A stretch of DNA of 16,846 nt, from positions 1 to 16,846 of the forward strand of contig JBAXPV010000056.1 in NCBI GenBank assembly GCA_037132075.1, read 5' to 3'. The translations under genes and the position numbers were made by a program. Source of the DNA: JBAXPV01 sp037132075 (lineage in GTDB: Bacteria; Bacteroidota; Bacteroidia; Bacteroidales; CAIXZF01). Shown piece by piece: positions 7,592 through 15,567 of the stretch (positions are counted from its first letter, which is position 1; each line of letters opens with the position of its first letter). The notes beneath the pieces were generated by a model. That model saw only the letters and a program-made list of their open reading frames with translations. It had not been told where the DNA came from and made no database searches.

Positions 7592-7779
7592 AAACAAAAT
7601 GGGGCGCATGGACTTTGTTTCTGTGCGCCTTTGCTAAAGCCTCTTTTTTGCCGTTACCAACTCCAGTGTTTTTTCTGACCCTGACCTTGTTAAATACTAC
7701 GAAAGCATATAAGTATGCATTATTCGGGACATCAGGCTTGTTTTTTTGCGTATTAGCGGGTTATTTTGCGGGACATTGA
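7579..7779 (+). pseudogene. N-terminal fragment of a YqaA/DedA-like (VTT domain) membrane protein
   Basis: The frame reads HWLKTKWGAWTLFLCAFAKA, then SFLPLPTPVFFLTLTLLN, then KAYKYALFGTSGLFF and AGYFAGH before TGA at 7777-7779. The FLPLPTP motif after the first helix and the alanine/glycine-rich second helix match the beginning of VTT (SNARE-associated, YqaA-type) inner-membrane proteins. Those usually run to about 150-200 residues; only about 65 remain. No ATG is present at the 5' end, where it merges with the TerB-like fragment. Downstream bases to about 7964 do not continue the family in any frame I could follow. Confidence 0.5.
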
Positions 7780-7964
7780 GGTATGGATTCAGCGTGTCAT
7801 TAACCAAAAGGAGCGATCCTGCTTACCCCTCGCCATTGCTTGATTCAATGTGTCAAATTGATTGCTTTGAACAAGTATTGGGAAATCATCAATGCCATAT
7901 TTCCTTGGGAGGTTTTTCGTTGCCTCAAGGCTATCCATGCCAATACCAGTATCCTATCCAGAAA
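7780..7964. other. Unassigned DNA downstream of the truncated membrane gene
   Basis: A plus-strand frame after a TAA near 7795 stays open to about 7979 and contains CVKLIALNKYWEIINAIF and PWEVFRCLKAIHA. The composition is coding-like, but there is no start codon context, and I do not recognise the family. It may be the leftover of another disrupted gene, and it overlaps the end of the minus-strand secreted-protein gene. Confidence 0.3.
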
Positions 7965-9026
7965 TTATGGGACGTAAGACCCGTTAATGTCTCCGGAGCA
8001 CAATCCTTTGATGTCTTGCGTCATCGGGACACCAGGAATGACGGTAAGGTCGTACCCCTCAAAAAGCCAATCAGGAATGGTAAATGTTGCCATCGTCCCA
8101 ATAAACCTTCTCAGGATATTCAGCGCGTCAGTTGAATTGACGTTTCCATTATTATTCACATCGGCAGCTTTTAGGTATAATCCACTCAGGTTCACAAGAC
8201 CGACGAATTGCTTAGAGGCCAGAAGTGCGTCGGCGGAGTTTGCGCCTCCCCAGCTATGGGTGGAAGTACAGCGAATACTGTAATTCCCTGCAGTCAATCC
8301 TGTGAAAGCATAATGTCCCAGGGTATCTGTCACTGTTGAGGCTGCCAGGATGCTGCCATTATAAAGTCCGACTGTGACCAATTTTAAAGGCGTATGGAGG
8401 GTATTGCCATATTGAACGATGCCACTAATGCTGCCACTAAGCTGCGTGCCGTTTATGGTCACATTGTCTATTTTTGAGATTCCATTTGCAAGAATAGTCG
8501 TGCCATTGGCGTTGAGGTTTGAGCTCACAAGCAAGCGCAATTCAATGACATTGCTTTGGTTAGCCAGGATATCAGGAAGGACCAGGTTGTTTAAAGCACC
8601 GCTGGTCCAGTTGTTGGCTGTAATAAGGCTTGACCCGGACACATCGGTCCAGTTTGGATCGGGGACAATACGGTACTGAACTTTGAAGTCTTTTGGACCC
8701 GGATTGGAGCCACCCGAACGGATCGCACAACTCAAATGCAAATTGTTGTAAGCACTTGACAAAAAGCGAACTGACCAGAATTTGCTGTTCATTCCGTTGT
8801 CCCAATTTGTGGCCTGGGCGCAGAAAGTTGCGACACCATTGGTGCTGTAATTAATGATACTAGTTCCAACAGACCGGAACCCGAATGTATTGTTTATCGC
8901 AAGACCTGCATCCGGCAGAGAATCTGAAGCATTTCCTGTTGGAAAGGTCCATGAAACTAGGGTTGTTTGTGCATTGAGCAGGCTGGAAACAATGAGAAAT
9001 GCAGAAAATAGAAATAGTCTTTTCAT
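7965..9026 (-). CDS. Secreted protein with carboxypeptidase-regulatory-like and dockerin-like domains
   Basis: The product has 353 residues with a clear signal peptide (MKRLFLFSAFLIVSSLLNAQ). Residues about 21-195 form a Ser/Asn/Gly-rich all-beta region, probably a binding or adhesion sandwich. Residues about 198-255 look like a carboxypeptidase-regulatory/SdrB-like beta domain (SGIVQYGNTL, TVTDTLGHYAFTGLTAGNY). The tail has dockerin-like calcium loops: GGANSADALLASKQFVGL (260-277), then ADVNNNGNVNSTDALNIL (288-304), and a final CSGDINGSYVP. This tail resembles Bacteroidota cell-surface or secreted proteins rather than true cellulosome parts. No type IX secretion C-terminal domain follows; the gene stops right after GSYVP. 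Function is probably surface adhesion or polysaccharide binding; no enzyme motif is present. Confidence 0.75.
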   Translation of the reverse strand: MKRLFLFSAFLIVSSLLNAQTTLVSWTFPTGNASDSLPDAGLAINNTFGFRSVGTSIINYSTNGVATFCAQATNWDNGMNSKFWSVRFLSSAYNNLHLSCAIRSGGSNPGPKDFKVQYRIVPDPNWTDVSGSSLITANNWTSGALNNLVLPDILANQSNVIELRLLVSSNLNANGTTILANGISKIDNVTINGTQLSGSISGIVQYGNTLHTPLKLVTVGLYNGSILAASTVTDTLGHYAFTGLTAGNYSIRCTSTHSWGGANSADALLASKQFVGLVNLSGLYLKAADVNNNGNVNSTDALNILRRFIGTMATFTIPDWLFEGYDLTVIPGVPMTQDIKGLCSGDINGSYVP

Positions 9027-9095
9027 ATCTTACGAATAAAGTGCGGAATTATAGCTGTTGATTATAAAATTCAAAATTAAACTTTTTGCGACATG

Positions 9096-9103
9096 CAAAT
9101 ATA
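9096..9103 (-). promoter_or_regulatory. Candidate -7 box for the secreted dockerin-like gene
   Basis: On the minus strand, TATATTTG matches TAnnTTTG exactly, about 70 bases before the ATG at 9026. It sits in a near-palindrome, TGCAAATATATGCA (12 of 14 symmetric). No strong TTTG-type -33 box is evident. Confidence 0.4.
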
Positions 9104-9118
9104 TGCATAACGAAAATT

Positions 9119-9138
9119 TCGCCATCATAAAATGGCGA
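9119..9138. promoter_or_regulatory. Perfect 7-bp inverted repeat in the divergent promoter region
   Basis: TCGCCAT and ATGGCGA are separated by CATAAA. The repeat lies just upstream of the minus-strand promoter box and between two divergent transcription units. It could be an operator for a dimeric regulator. Confidence 0.35.
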
Positions 9139-9191
9139 GACGAATGAATCCATAAGTATAGGTGATTGAAAATCTAATCGATACGGTCTTG

Positions 9192-9212
9192 ATGATGTAG
9201 TAATGATGTAGT
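9192..9212 (+). promoter_or_regulatory. 10-bp direct repeat upstream of the carbohydrate operon
   Basis: ATGATGTAGT occurs at 9192-9201 and again at 9203-9212. The 11-base spacing is one helical turn, so both copies face the same side of the DNA. It lies just upstream of the candidate promoter of the phosphorylase operon, a position suited to an activator binding as a tandem dimer. Confidence 0.4.
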
Positions 9213-9239
9213 TGTTGATATGCACTTGCTGTATTTTTG
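9212..9239 (+). promoter_or_regulatory. Candidate promoter of the carbohydrate operon
   Basis: TATTTTTG (9232-9239) fits TAnnTTTG, with TTGTTG starting 20 bases upstream at 9212 as a possible -33 element. A second exact box, TATATTTG, lies at 9276-9283 and would give a leader of about 20 bases to ATG 9312. Either or both may be used. Confidence 0.4.
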
Positions 9240-9311
9240 ATGCAAGCGAAAATTTTTAATTGATTGAATGTAATCTATATTTGTTCACAGAATCATAAAT
9301 TCAAATTCAGC

Positions 9312-12300
9312 ATGCGTCGGAAATCCATTTATTTAGGAAACAGCCAAATACAACAACAAGGGGGGAAGGTTGAAGGTCAATTTGTTGAAATAGAAAACGA
9401 GGAATTTTACAAAATCAGCAACTTCAACCTGATGCCTGAGTTTTTTATGACCATTGTGAGCGATTCTGATCACTGGATGTTCATTTCAAGTAATGGCTCG
9501 CTGTCAGCCGGAAGAAAAAACCGTGACAATGCCCTGTTTCCCTATTATACGATTGATAAAATATATGATCACAGGGATCTTACGGGAAGTAAAACCATAC
9601 TGCTTGTTACGAATGATGATAAGACATATTTATGGGAGCCATTTACTGCTGAGTCTGAAAAAATATATGCTGTTCAAAGAAATATCTATAAAAGCATCTA
9701 TTGTAATAAAATAATTTTTGAGGAGGTCAACCTGGATTTAGGAGTGGCTTTCCAATACGGGTGGTACAACAGTGAAAAATTCGGCTTTATCAAGAAGTCA
9801 GTCATCAGCAATAAGAGTAATGTCAATATTCAGGTGGAAATCCTTGACGGGATAAAGAATATCCTCCCTTTCGGTGCAGATCATGATTTTCAGAATGCTT
9901 TCAGTTGTTTGCTGGATGCTTACAAAAAATGTGAGCTCCTCGGGGATAGCAAACTTGGTTTGTTTTTGTTGAGTTCGATACCGATCGATAGGGCAGAGCC
10001 AAGTGAGTCACTGAAGGCCACTACGGTTTGGCTTTCTGGTTTGAACCGCGATGCCAAAGTCCTTCTTTCTGACAAACAAATGGTGAACTTTAGGAATGGT
10101 TTGCCGATTAATGAGGAAAACGATATCAGGGCAGTCCGGGGTGCTTACTATGTGAATACAAGTTTTATACTTGCCAGTGATGAACAAAAATCATGGATGA
10201 TTATCGCCGAAATAAACCAGGACAGTAGTGCTGTCGCCAATCTGGATCGTGACATCAAAGAAAATGCAATTATTGGAACTCTCGTCAATGCCGATATTGG
10301 AATTGGGACTGCCAGGCTGAAACAGATTGTTTCCAAAGCCGATGGCTTACAGCTTGGAAATGAGGCGCTGGCTTATGCGCGTCATTTCTCAAACACTTTG
10401 TTTAATGTGATGAGAGGTGGCGTATTTCCGAATAATTACACCATTGACAGCGCTGATTTTAAGCACTTTGTCAGGCAATGTAACAAGGGTGTTTTCAATG
10501 CTTTCGCAAGCTGGCTCGATCAGTTACCTCCAGAGATTGAATATGCAGATCTGATCCTTATGGCTGAAGATACCAGGAATATTGACCTGCTCAGGATTTG
10601 TTATGAATACATGCCATTGATCTTCAGCCGCAGGCATGGCGATCCCAGTCGTCCGTGGAATCAATTCTCCATTGAAACAAAGAATGAGGATGGCTCGGCA
10701 AAATTGAACTACGAGGGAAACTGGCGTGATATCTTCCAAAACTGGGAAGCCCTGGGTCTTTCTTTTCCCGGGTATCTTGAGAGCATGATCAGCAAATTTG
10801 TCAATGCGAGCACGGCTGATGGCTATAACCCATACCGAATCGCGCGCGAAGGGATCGACTGGGAATCTCCGGATCCGCACGATCCATGGGCTTATATCGG
10901 TTATTGGGGCGATCACCAGGTAATTTATCTTCAGAAATTCCTTGAGATGACAGAGGAATTTCATCCGGGAATGTTGGAAGTCATGCTGCAAAAGGAGGTA
11001 TTTGTTTATGCCAATGTGCCATACCGCATCAAGCCCTATACAGAAATAATCAAAAACCCTAAAGATACCATTCGCTTCGATTTCGATCTGAATGACAAAA
11101 TAAAAGCGCTTGTTGCAAAGAGTGGTTCTGACGGACGACTGCTAAGAGGCAGTGATGGTGAAATATACAAAGTCAACCTCACAGAGAAGGTTCTTGTTTC
11201 CTTGCTGGCCAAATTGTGCAATTTCATTCCCGAGGCAGGGATTTGGCTTAATACCCAGCGCCCCGAATGGAATGATGCAAACAATGCCCTGGTAGGAAAT
11301 GGAGCTTCGATGGTAACGCTGTGTTATCTGAGGCGATCACTCAGATTTTGGTCTGAATGGTTCGAGAAATCCGGCCTACAGGAAATAAGCCTGTCAGAGG
11401 AAGTAGCAACATTGTTTCATGCAGTATCTTCCGTATTCGCGGAAAACTCTTCGCTTTTAAATGAGGGGTTCTCAGATGCCGACCGTAAACACTTTGCTGA
11501 TGCCCTGGGTGAAGCTGCATGGGAATACAGGAATGCCATATATGAGAATTCATTTTCCGGTTCTAAAACTAGGGTGCCAGCTAAAACCCTGGCAGAATTT
11601 GCAAAATCCAGCCTCCAATATCTTGACCAGTCGATAAAGGTTAACAAACGTTCTGATGGACTTTATCATGCTTACAATTTGGTTTCAATTGCCGAAAGGG
11701 GAATTGCCATCCGTCACCTGTATGAAATGCTTGAAGGCCAGGTGGCTGTTTTAAGTGCCGGATACTTATCTGTTCAGGAATCACTTGAAGTGCTCACTGC
11801 GCTAAAAAATAGCGATTTATACCGGCACGACCAGTATAGTTACCTGCTTTATCCCGACAGGCAATTGCCACGCTTCACCGGCAAGAACAATATTCCTTCG
11901 GGAAAAGTAAACGACTCAGCCCTGCTCCGCAAATTGGTAGCGACCAACGATACGTCCATAATAAGCAAGGACGATTCAGGCAACTTCCATTTCAACGGGA
12001 GTTTTCGTAATGCTTCGGTTCTGGAAAAAGCATTACGCCAGCTTGACCCGGATTCCTACGCATCACTTGTGGATGATGAGAAAGATATGATCCTGGCGAT
12101 TTATGAGGAAGTCTTCGACCACCATTCGTTCACAGGACGATCGGGGACGTTTTTTGCCTATGAAGGCCTGGGTAGTATTTACTGGCATATGGTTTCAAAA
12201 TTGTTGCTGGCTACGCAGGAATGCTATTTCAAAGGAGTGAAAGAAAGCGCTGATGTAGCGGTCCTTGCTAAAATAAAAGACCACTATCTTGACATCAAGG

Positions 12301-12779
12301 CCGGATTGGGATTGTATAAGTCACCTGAATTATATGGTGCTTTTCCGACAGATGCCTACTCACACACACCTGGGAATGCCGGGGTGCAGCAGCCTGGAAT
12401 GACAGGACAGGTTAAAGAAGACTTTCTATGCCGGATTCGGGAACTTGGAATCCATATCGAAGATGGGAACCTGGTATTTAAACCTTACTTGCTAAATGCC
12501 AATGAGTTTCTCGATCATGAGTCTGTTTTTGAGTATAACAATACAGCAGGTGAAAATCAGCAGATTCACCTCAAAGCCGGGCAGCTGGGTATCACGTTTT
12601 GCCAGGTGCCATTTATATACACAGTATCCGATGAAGACAGGACCATTTTGACGTTCCGCGACGGAAAAGAAGTCTCATATCAGGGGAACAGAGTCGAAAA
12701 AGACATTGCTGCCAAAATATTTCAAAGGACCGGCGAACTTAGCAGGGTAGCGCTTCAGATCCGGCTTGTTGAGTGGTAA
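9312..12779 (+). CDS. Large cytoplasmic glycoside phosphorylase, clan GH-Q (GH94/GH149/GH161-like)
   Basis: The protein has 1155 residues with no signal peptide, so it is cytoplasmic. An N-terminal beta-sandwich region carries SAGRKNRDNALFPYYT (65-80). The central (alpha/alpha)6 region has HDPWAYIGYWGDHQ (ending at 536). RPEWNDANNALVGNG follows, with Asp655 matching the catalytic acid of the GH94-type WND motif. Enzymes of this clan cleave beta-linked gluco-oligosaccharides with phosphate, releasing alpha-glucose-1-phosphate. The length (over 1100) fits the beta-glucan oligosaccharide phosphorylases (beta-1,2 GH94 or beta-1,3 GH149/GH161) better than cellobiose phosphorylases of about 800 residues. 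Linkage cannot be decided by eye. A TTG at 9264 would add 16 residues with no family resemblance and overlap the second promoter box, so ATG 9312 is preferred. It leads the operon: a symporter follows after 65 bases, then exported glycosidases. Confidence 0.75.
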   Translation: MRRKSIYLGNSQIQQQGGKVEGQFVEIENEEFYKISNFNLMPEFFMTIVSDSDHWMFISSNGSLSAGRKNRDNALFPYYTIDKIYDHRDLTGSKTILLVTNDDKTYLWEPFTAESEKIYAVQRNIYKSIYCNKIIFEEVNLDLGVAFQYGWYNSEKFGFIKKSVISNKSNVNIQVEILDGIKNILPFGADHDFQNAFSCLLDAYKKCELLGDSKLGLFLLSSIPIDRAEPSESLKATTVWLSGLNRDAKVLLSDKQMVNFRNGLPINEENDIRAVRGAYYVNTSFILASDEQKSWMIIAEINQDSSAVANLDRDIKENAIIGTLVNADIGIGTARLKQIVSKADGLQLGNEALAYARHFSNTLFNVMRGGVFPNNYTIDSADFKHFVRQCNKGVFNAFASWLDQLPPEIEYADLILMAEDTRNIDLLRICYEYMPLIFSRRHGDPSRPWNQFSIETKNEDGSAKLNYEGNWRDIFQNWEALGLSFPGYLESMISKFVNASTADGYNPYRIAREGIDWESPDPHDPWAYIGYWGDHQVIYLQKFLEMTEEFHPGMLEVMLQKEVFVYANVPYRIKPYTEIIKNPKDTIRFDFDLNDKIKALVAKSGSDGRLLRGSDGEIYKVNLTEKVLVSLLAKLCNFIPEAGIWLNTQRPEWNDANNALVGNGASMVTLCYLRRSLRFWSEWFEKSGLQEISLSEEVATLFHAVSSVFAENSSLLNEGFSDADRKHFADALGEAAWEYRNAIYENSFSGSKTRVPAKTLAEFAKSSLQYLDQSIKVNKRSDGLYHAYNLVSIAERGIAIRHLYEMLEGQVAVLSAGYLSVQESLEVLTALKNSDLYRHDQYSYLLYPDRQLPRFTGKNNIPSGKVNDSALLRKLVATNDTSIISKDDSGNFHFNGSFRNASVLEKALRQLDPDSYASLVDDEKDMILAIYEEVFDHHSFTGRSGTFFAYEGLGSIYWHMVSKLLLATQECYFKGVKESADVAVLAKIKDHYLDIKAGLGLYKSPELYGAFPTDAYSHTPGNAGVQQPGMTGQVKEDFLCRIRELGIHIEDGNLVFKPYLLNANEFLDHESVFEYNNTAGENQQIHLKAGQLGITFCQVPFIYTVSDEDRTILTFRDGKEVSYQGNRVEKDIAAKIFQRTGELSRVALQIRLVEW

Positions 12780-12844
12780 AAACGGAATACATTAAATTGC
12801 CTGATAATCAGAAATATACATTCATAACCATAAAAATCAAGAAG

Positions 12845-14275
12845 ATGACGCAGTATAAAACAAAAGCTGAGGATATTGTTCCTTTTGGTCACAAAATAGC
12901 CTTTGGTTCAGGACATCTGACGAATCAATTACTTCCTGCAGCCTTAGGTGTATTTATGATTGTACTGATATTGTCATTAAAAATGAGTCCGATCCTGGCA
13001 GGCTTACTGGCTGCCATTCCCAGGTTATTTGATGCCTTGATCGATCCTATCATGGGATTTGTCTCCGACAATACGAGTTCCAGGTGGGGACGACGGAAAC
13101 CTTATATATTTATCGGAGCTATTATTGTTGGTGTCGTATTTATGCTGATGTGGCAGTTATATCCGGAGAACGGCCAGACCTACAATTTCTTTTTCTTTCT
13201 GATCATGTCGTTATTCTTCTATATGGGATACACGATTTTTGCCGCACCTCTCATCGGTCTTGGCTATGAAATGACAGCGGATTATAACGAGAGAACACGA
13301 TTGATGGCTATTTCACAATTCATGGGCCAAATTGCATGGATGATCGCCCCCTGGTTTTGGGTTATCATTTATAGTGAAAACTTTTATCCAAGTCCTCCTG
13401 TCGGGGCACGTCACTTGTCGATATGGGTCGGAGGCATTTGCCTTGTATTGGGAATCATGCCAGCCTTGTTTTGTAAAGAGATTGATCAAAAACATTTGAC
13501 CAACAAAGCCAATCTGTCTGTGAAAGAATTTATGAATAATATGAAAACGCTCTTCAAAAGCATGAAGCAGATCATCACCAATAAACCATTCCTGAGGTTA
13601 TGCGGCGCAACATTTTTTGTGTTTAACGGCTTTCAGACGATTGCACAATTCTCATTTTTTATCATTATTTTCTATTTATTCAAAGGCGACACCTCTGCAG
13701 CCGGCCAATGGCCTGCCTGGTTTGGTACCGCAAGCGCTCTGGCAACCGCATTTTTGGTGATCCCGATCATTACCTTCATTTCTACGAAAGTCGGGAAGAA
13801 GAATGCCTTCGTTATTTCTACCATCATATCCATTGTCGGGTATTCCTTAAAATGGTGGGCATTCAGTCCGGCCAACCCCTGGTTGATGTTTTTGCCACTC
13901 CCATTAATTTCATTCGGGATAGGGGGCTTATTTACCTTGATGATGTCGATGACGGCAGATGTTTGTGATCTGGATGAACTCAACAACGGAATGCCCAGAA
14001 AGGAAGGGACTTTTGGCGCTGTTTACTGGTGGATGGTCAAATTGGGAACTGCCGTTGCTTTACTCAGCAGTGGCGTGGTATTGGAAATGGTTGGATTTGA
14101 TCAGAATATAAAAGTTCAAACCGTTGAAACGATTACCCGGCTCAGGATTGCTGATATTTTAATTCCATCGGTAACAGGACTCTTTGCGATTGTGATCATG
14201 TGGAAATACGATATTACCGTTCAAAAGGCGCATGAAATCCGAAGGTTATTGGTTGAGCGCCGGGGTGAGTTATAA
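12845..14275 (+). CDS. GPH-family (MelB-like) sugar:cation symporter
   Basis: This 476-residue polytopic inner-membrane protein has about 12 hydrophobic segments. The N-terminal signature R60-LFDALIDPIMG-x-x-SDNTSSRWGRRKPY is the hallmark of the glycoside-pentoside-hexuronide:cation symporters. Asp63 and Asp67 align with the cation-binding aspartates 55 and 59 of the melibiose permease MelB. A central loop (near KEIDQKHLTNKANLSVKEF) separates the two halves. ATG 12845 gives the usual short N-terminus; a GTG at 12773 overlapping the phosphorylase stop would add 24 unsupported residues. Placed between a cytoplasmic phosphorylase and an exported glycosidase, it most likely imports the oligosaccharide that the phosphorylase splits. 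That saves ATP relative to ABC uptake plus hexokinase. Substrate specificity is inferred from context only. Confidence 0.85.
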   Translation: MTQYKTKAEDIVPFGHKIAFGSGHLTNQLLPAALGVFMIVLILSLKMSPILAGLLAAIPRLFDALIDPIMGFVSDNTSSRWGRRKPYIFIGAIIVGVVFMLMWQLYPENGQTYNFFFFLIMSLFFYMGYTIFAAPLIGLGYEMTADYNERTRLMAISQFMGQIAWMIAPWFWVIIYSENFYPSPPVGARHLSIWVGGICLVLGIMPALFCKEIDQKHLTNKANLSVKEFMNNMKTLFKSMKQIITNKPFLRLCGATFFVFNGFQTIAQFSFFIIIFYLFKGDTSAAGQWPAWFGTASALATAFLVIPIITFISTKVGKKNAFVISTIISIVGYSLKWWAFSPANPWLMFLPLPLISFGIGGLFTLMMSMTADVCDLDELNNGMPRKEGTFGAVYWWMVKLGTAVALLSSGVVLEMVGFDQNIKVQTVETITRLRIADILIPSVTGLFAIVIMWKYDITVQKAHEIRRLLVERRGEL

Positions 14276-14309
14276 GCTGGATGACATTAAGCCATTGATT
14301 TTTAATAAT

Positions 14310-15563
14310 ATGAGAAGCAAATTGTTGACTATTCTACTTTCCTTGTTTGTTACAACAATCTTTGCCCAGGATGACAAAGTTTCTCTTGAGGCTAGCAATC
14401 AGGGTATTAAAATGATAGTCAATGGAAACAGCTTTATGATTAATGGCATGAACTGGGATTATTATCCCATCGGGACCAACTATTCCTATAGTTTGTGGCA
14501 ACAATCCGATGAATTCATCCAGGCTGCACTTGAAGTGGAAATGCAAATGATGAAGGATATGGGTGTGAATACCATAAGAGTATATGTAGGAATACAGCCA
14601 AAGTGGATCAAGTATATCTACGAGAAATATGGCATCCATACGCTGGTAAATCATTCGTTTGGGCGGTATGGCCTGACCATCAATGGCTCATGGGTATCGA
14701 ATACAGAATATGGAAATTCCCGCGTACACGACCTCCTGTTAAAAGAAGCAAAACAGATGGCTGAGGATTATAAAAACACACCTGGTTTGCTTGGGTATTT
14801 GCTGGGGAATGAAAATAATTATGGTCTTTTCTGGGAGGGGAGCGAGACTGAAGATATTCCCATTGAGAAAAGACAATCTACCACGCGAGCCAAGGCTTTA
14901 TACAAACTTTTTAACGAGGCTGTCGTGGCAATGAAAGCGACGGATGACTCCCGTCCCATCGCAATTTGCAATGGGGATCTGCTGTTCCTGGATCTGATCG
15001 CCTCGGAATGTAAAGATATTGATGCCCTGGGTGTTAACTGTTATCGTGGTGTTTCATTCGGCGATGTGTTTGAGCGAATGAACAAGGCAATGCCTGCTAA
15101 GCCAATATTCTTCTCAGAGTTTGGTGCTGATGCTTATAATAATGTCAGCAAGCAAGAAGATCCGCAATCCCAGGCCGACTACTTAAAAAGCAATTGGAAA
15201 GAAATTTATGAAAATGCAGCGGGATTAGGCAAAGGAAATAATTGTATCGGTGGCTTTACTTTTCAGTTTAGCGATGGTTGGTGGAAATACAAGCAGACTG
15301 AGAACTTAGACGTTCATGACACACATGCCTCCTGGGTAAACGGTGGTTATCTCAACGATTATATTCCGGGCGAGAATAACATGAACGAGGAGTGGTTTGG
15401 CATCTGTGCAAAGGGTCAAACAGATGAGAGAGGACATTATCTGTTATTTCCCCGTGCGGCCTATTATACCTTACAACAAGTGCATCAACTGAATCCTTAT
15501 ACGAATCATGTCACAGCTGACTCGATAAGTAAGTATTTCTCAGGGATTAATATAAAGCAATAA
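14310..15563 (+). CDS. Exported clan GH-A glycoside hydrolase (GH2/GH5/GH72-like TIM barrel)
   Basis: The product has 417 residues from ATG 14310, with signal peptide MRSKLLTILLSLFVTTIFAQ. The next part is a single TIM barrel: VNGNSFMINGMNWDYYPIG at the start, then DMGVNTIRVY (strand with Arg), then LLGYLLGNENNYG with the likely acid/base Glu168. ALGVNCYRG follows, then KPIFFSEFGADAY with the likely nucleophile Glu270, and a late strand GFTFQFSDGWW. Two glutamates about 100 residues apart, GNE plus SEFG, are the layout of retaining clan GH-A enzymes. NCBI-style annotation would probably say glycoside hydrolase family 2 TIM barrel; the GNE/VN-Y/FFSE-G order also recalls GH72. The family is therefore uncertain. 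It starts 34 bases after the symporter and ends 4 bases before the GH30 relic. It probably cuts the polysaccharide outside the inner membrane to make importable oligosaccharides. An upstream in-frame start at 14232 lies inside the symporter gene and would bury the signal peptide. Confidence 0.75.
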   Translation: MRSKLLTILLSLFVTTIFAQDDKVSLEASNQGIKMIVNGNSFMINGMNWDYYPIGTNYSYSLWQQSDEFIQAALEVEMQMMKDMGVNTIRVYVGIQPKWIKYIYEKYGIHTLVNHSFGRYGLTINGSWVSNTEYGNSRVHDLLLKEAKQMAEDYKNTPGLLGYLLGNENNYGLFWEGSETEDIPIEKRQSTTRAKALYKLFNEAVVAMKATDDSRPIAICNGDLLFLDLIASECKDIDALGVNCYRGVSFGDVFERMNKAMPAKPIFFSEFGADAYNNVSKQEDPQSQADYLKSNWKEIYENAAGLGKGNNCIGGFTFQFSDGWWKYKQTENLDVHDTHASWVNGGYLNDYIPGENNMNEEWFGICAKGQTDERGHYLLFPRAAYYTLQQVHQLNPYTNHVTADSISKYFSGINIKQ

Positions 15564-15567
15564 GAGA

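Noticed and set aside
7746..8135. 129-codon plus-strand frame
   Set aside because: It overlaps the end of the convincing minus-strand secreted-protein gene and mixes Cys/Pro-rich sequence with no recognisable motif.
9264..9311. TTG start giving a 16-residue extension of the phosphorylase
   Set aside because: The extension has no conserved character and covers the candidate -7 box at 9276-9283; ATG 9312 fits better.
10524..10991. 155-codon minus-strand frame inside the phosphorylase gene
   Set aside because: Complete overlap with a strongly supported plus-strand gene; a shadow frame.
12773..12844. GTG start extending the symporter upstream
   Set aside because: It adds 24 residues outside the conserved MelB-like N-terminus; the ATG at 12845 gives the normal length.
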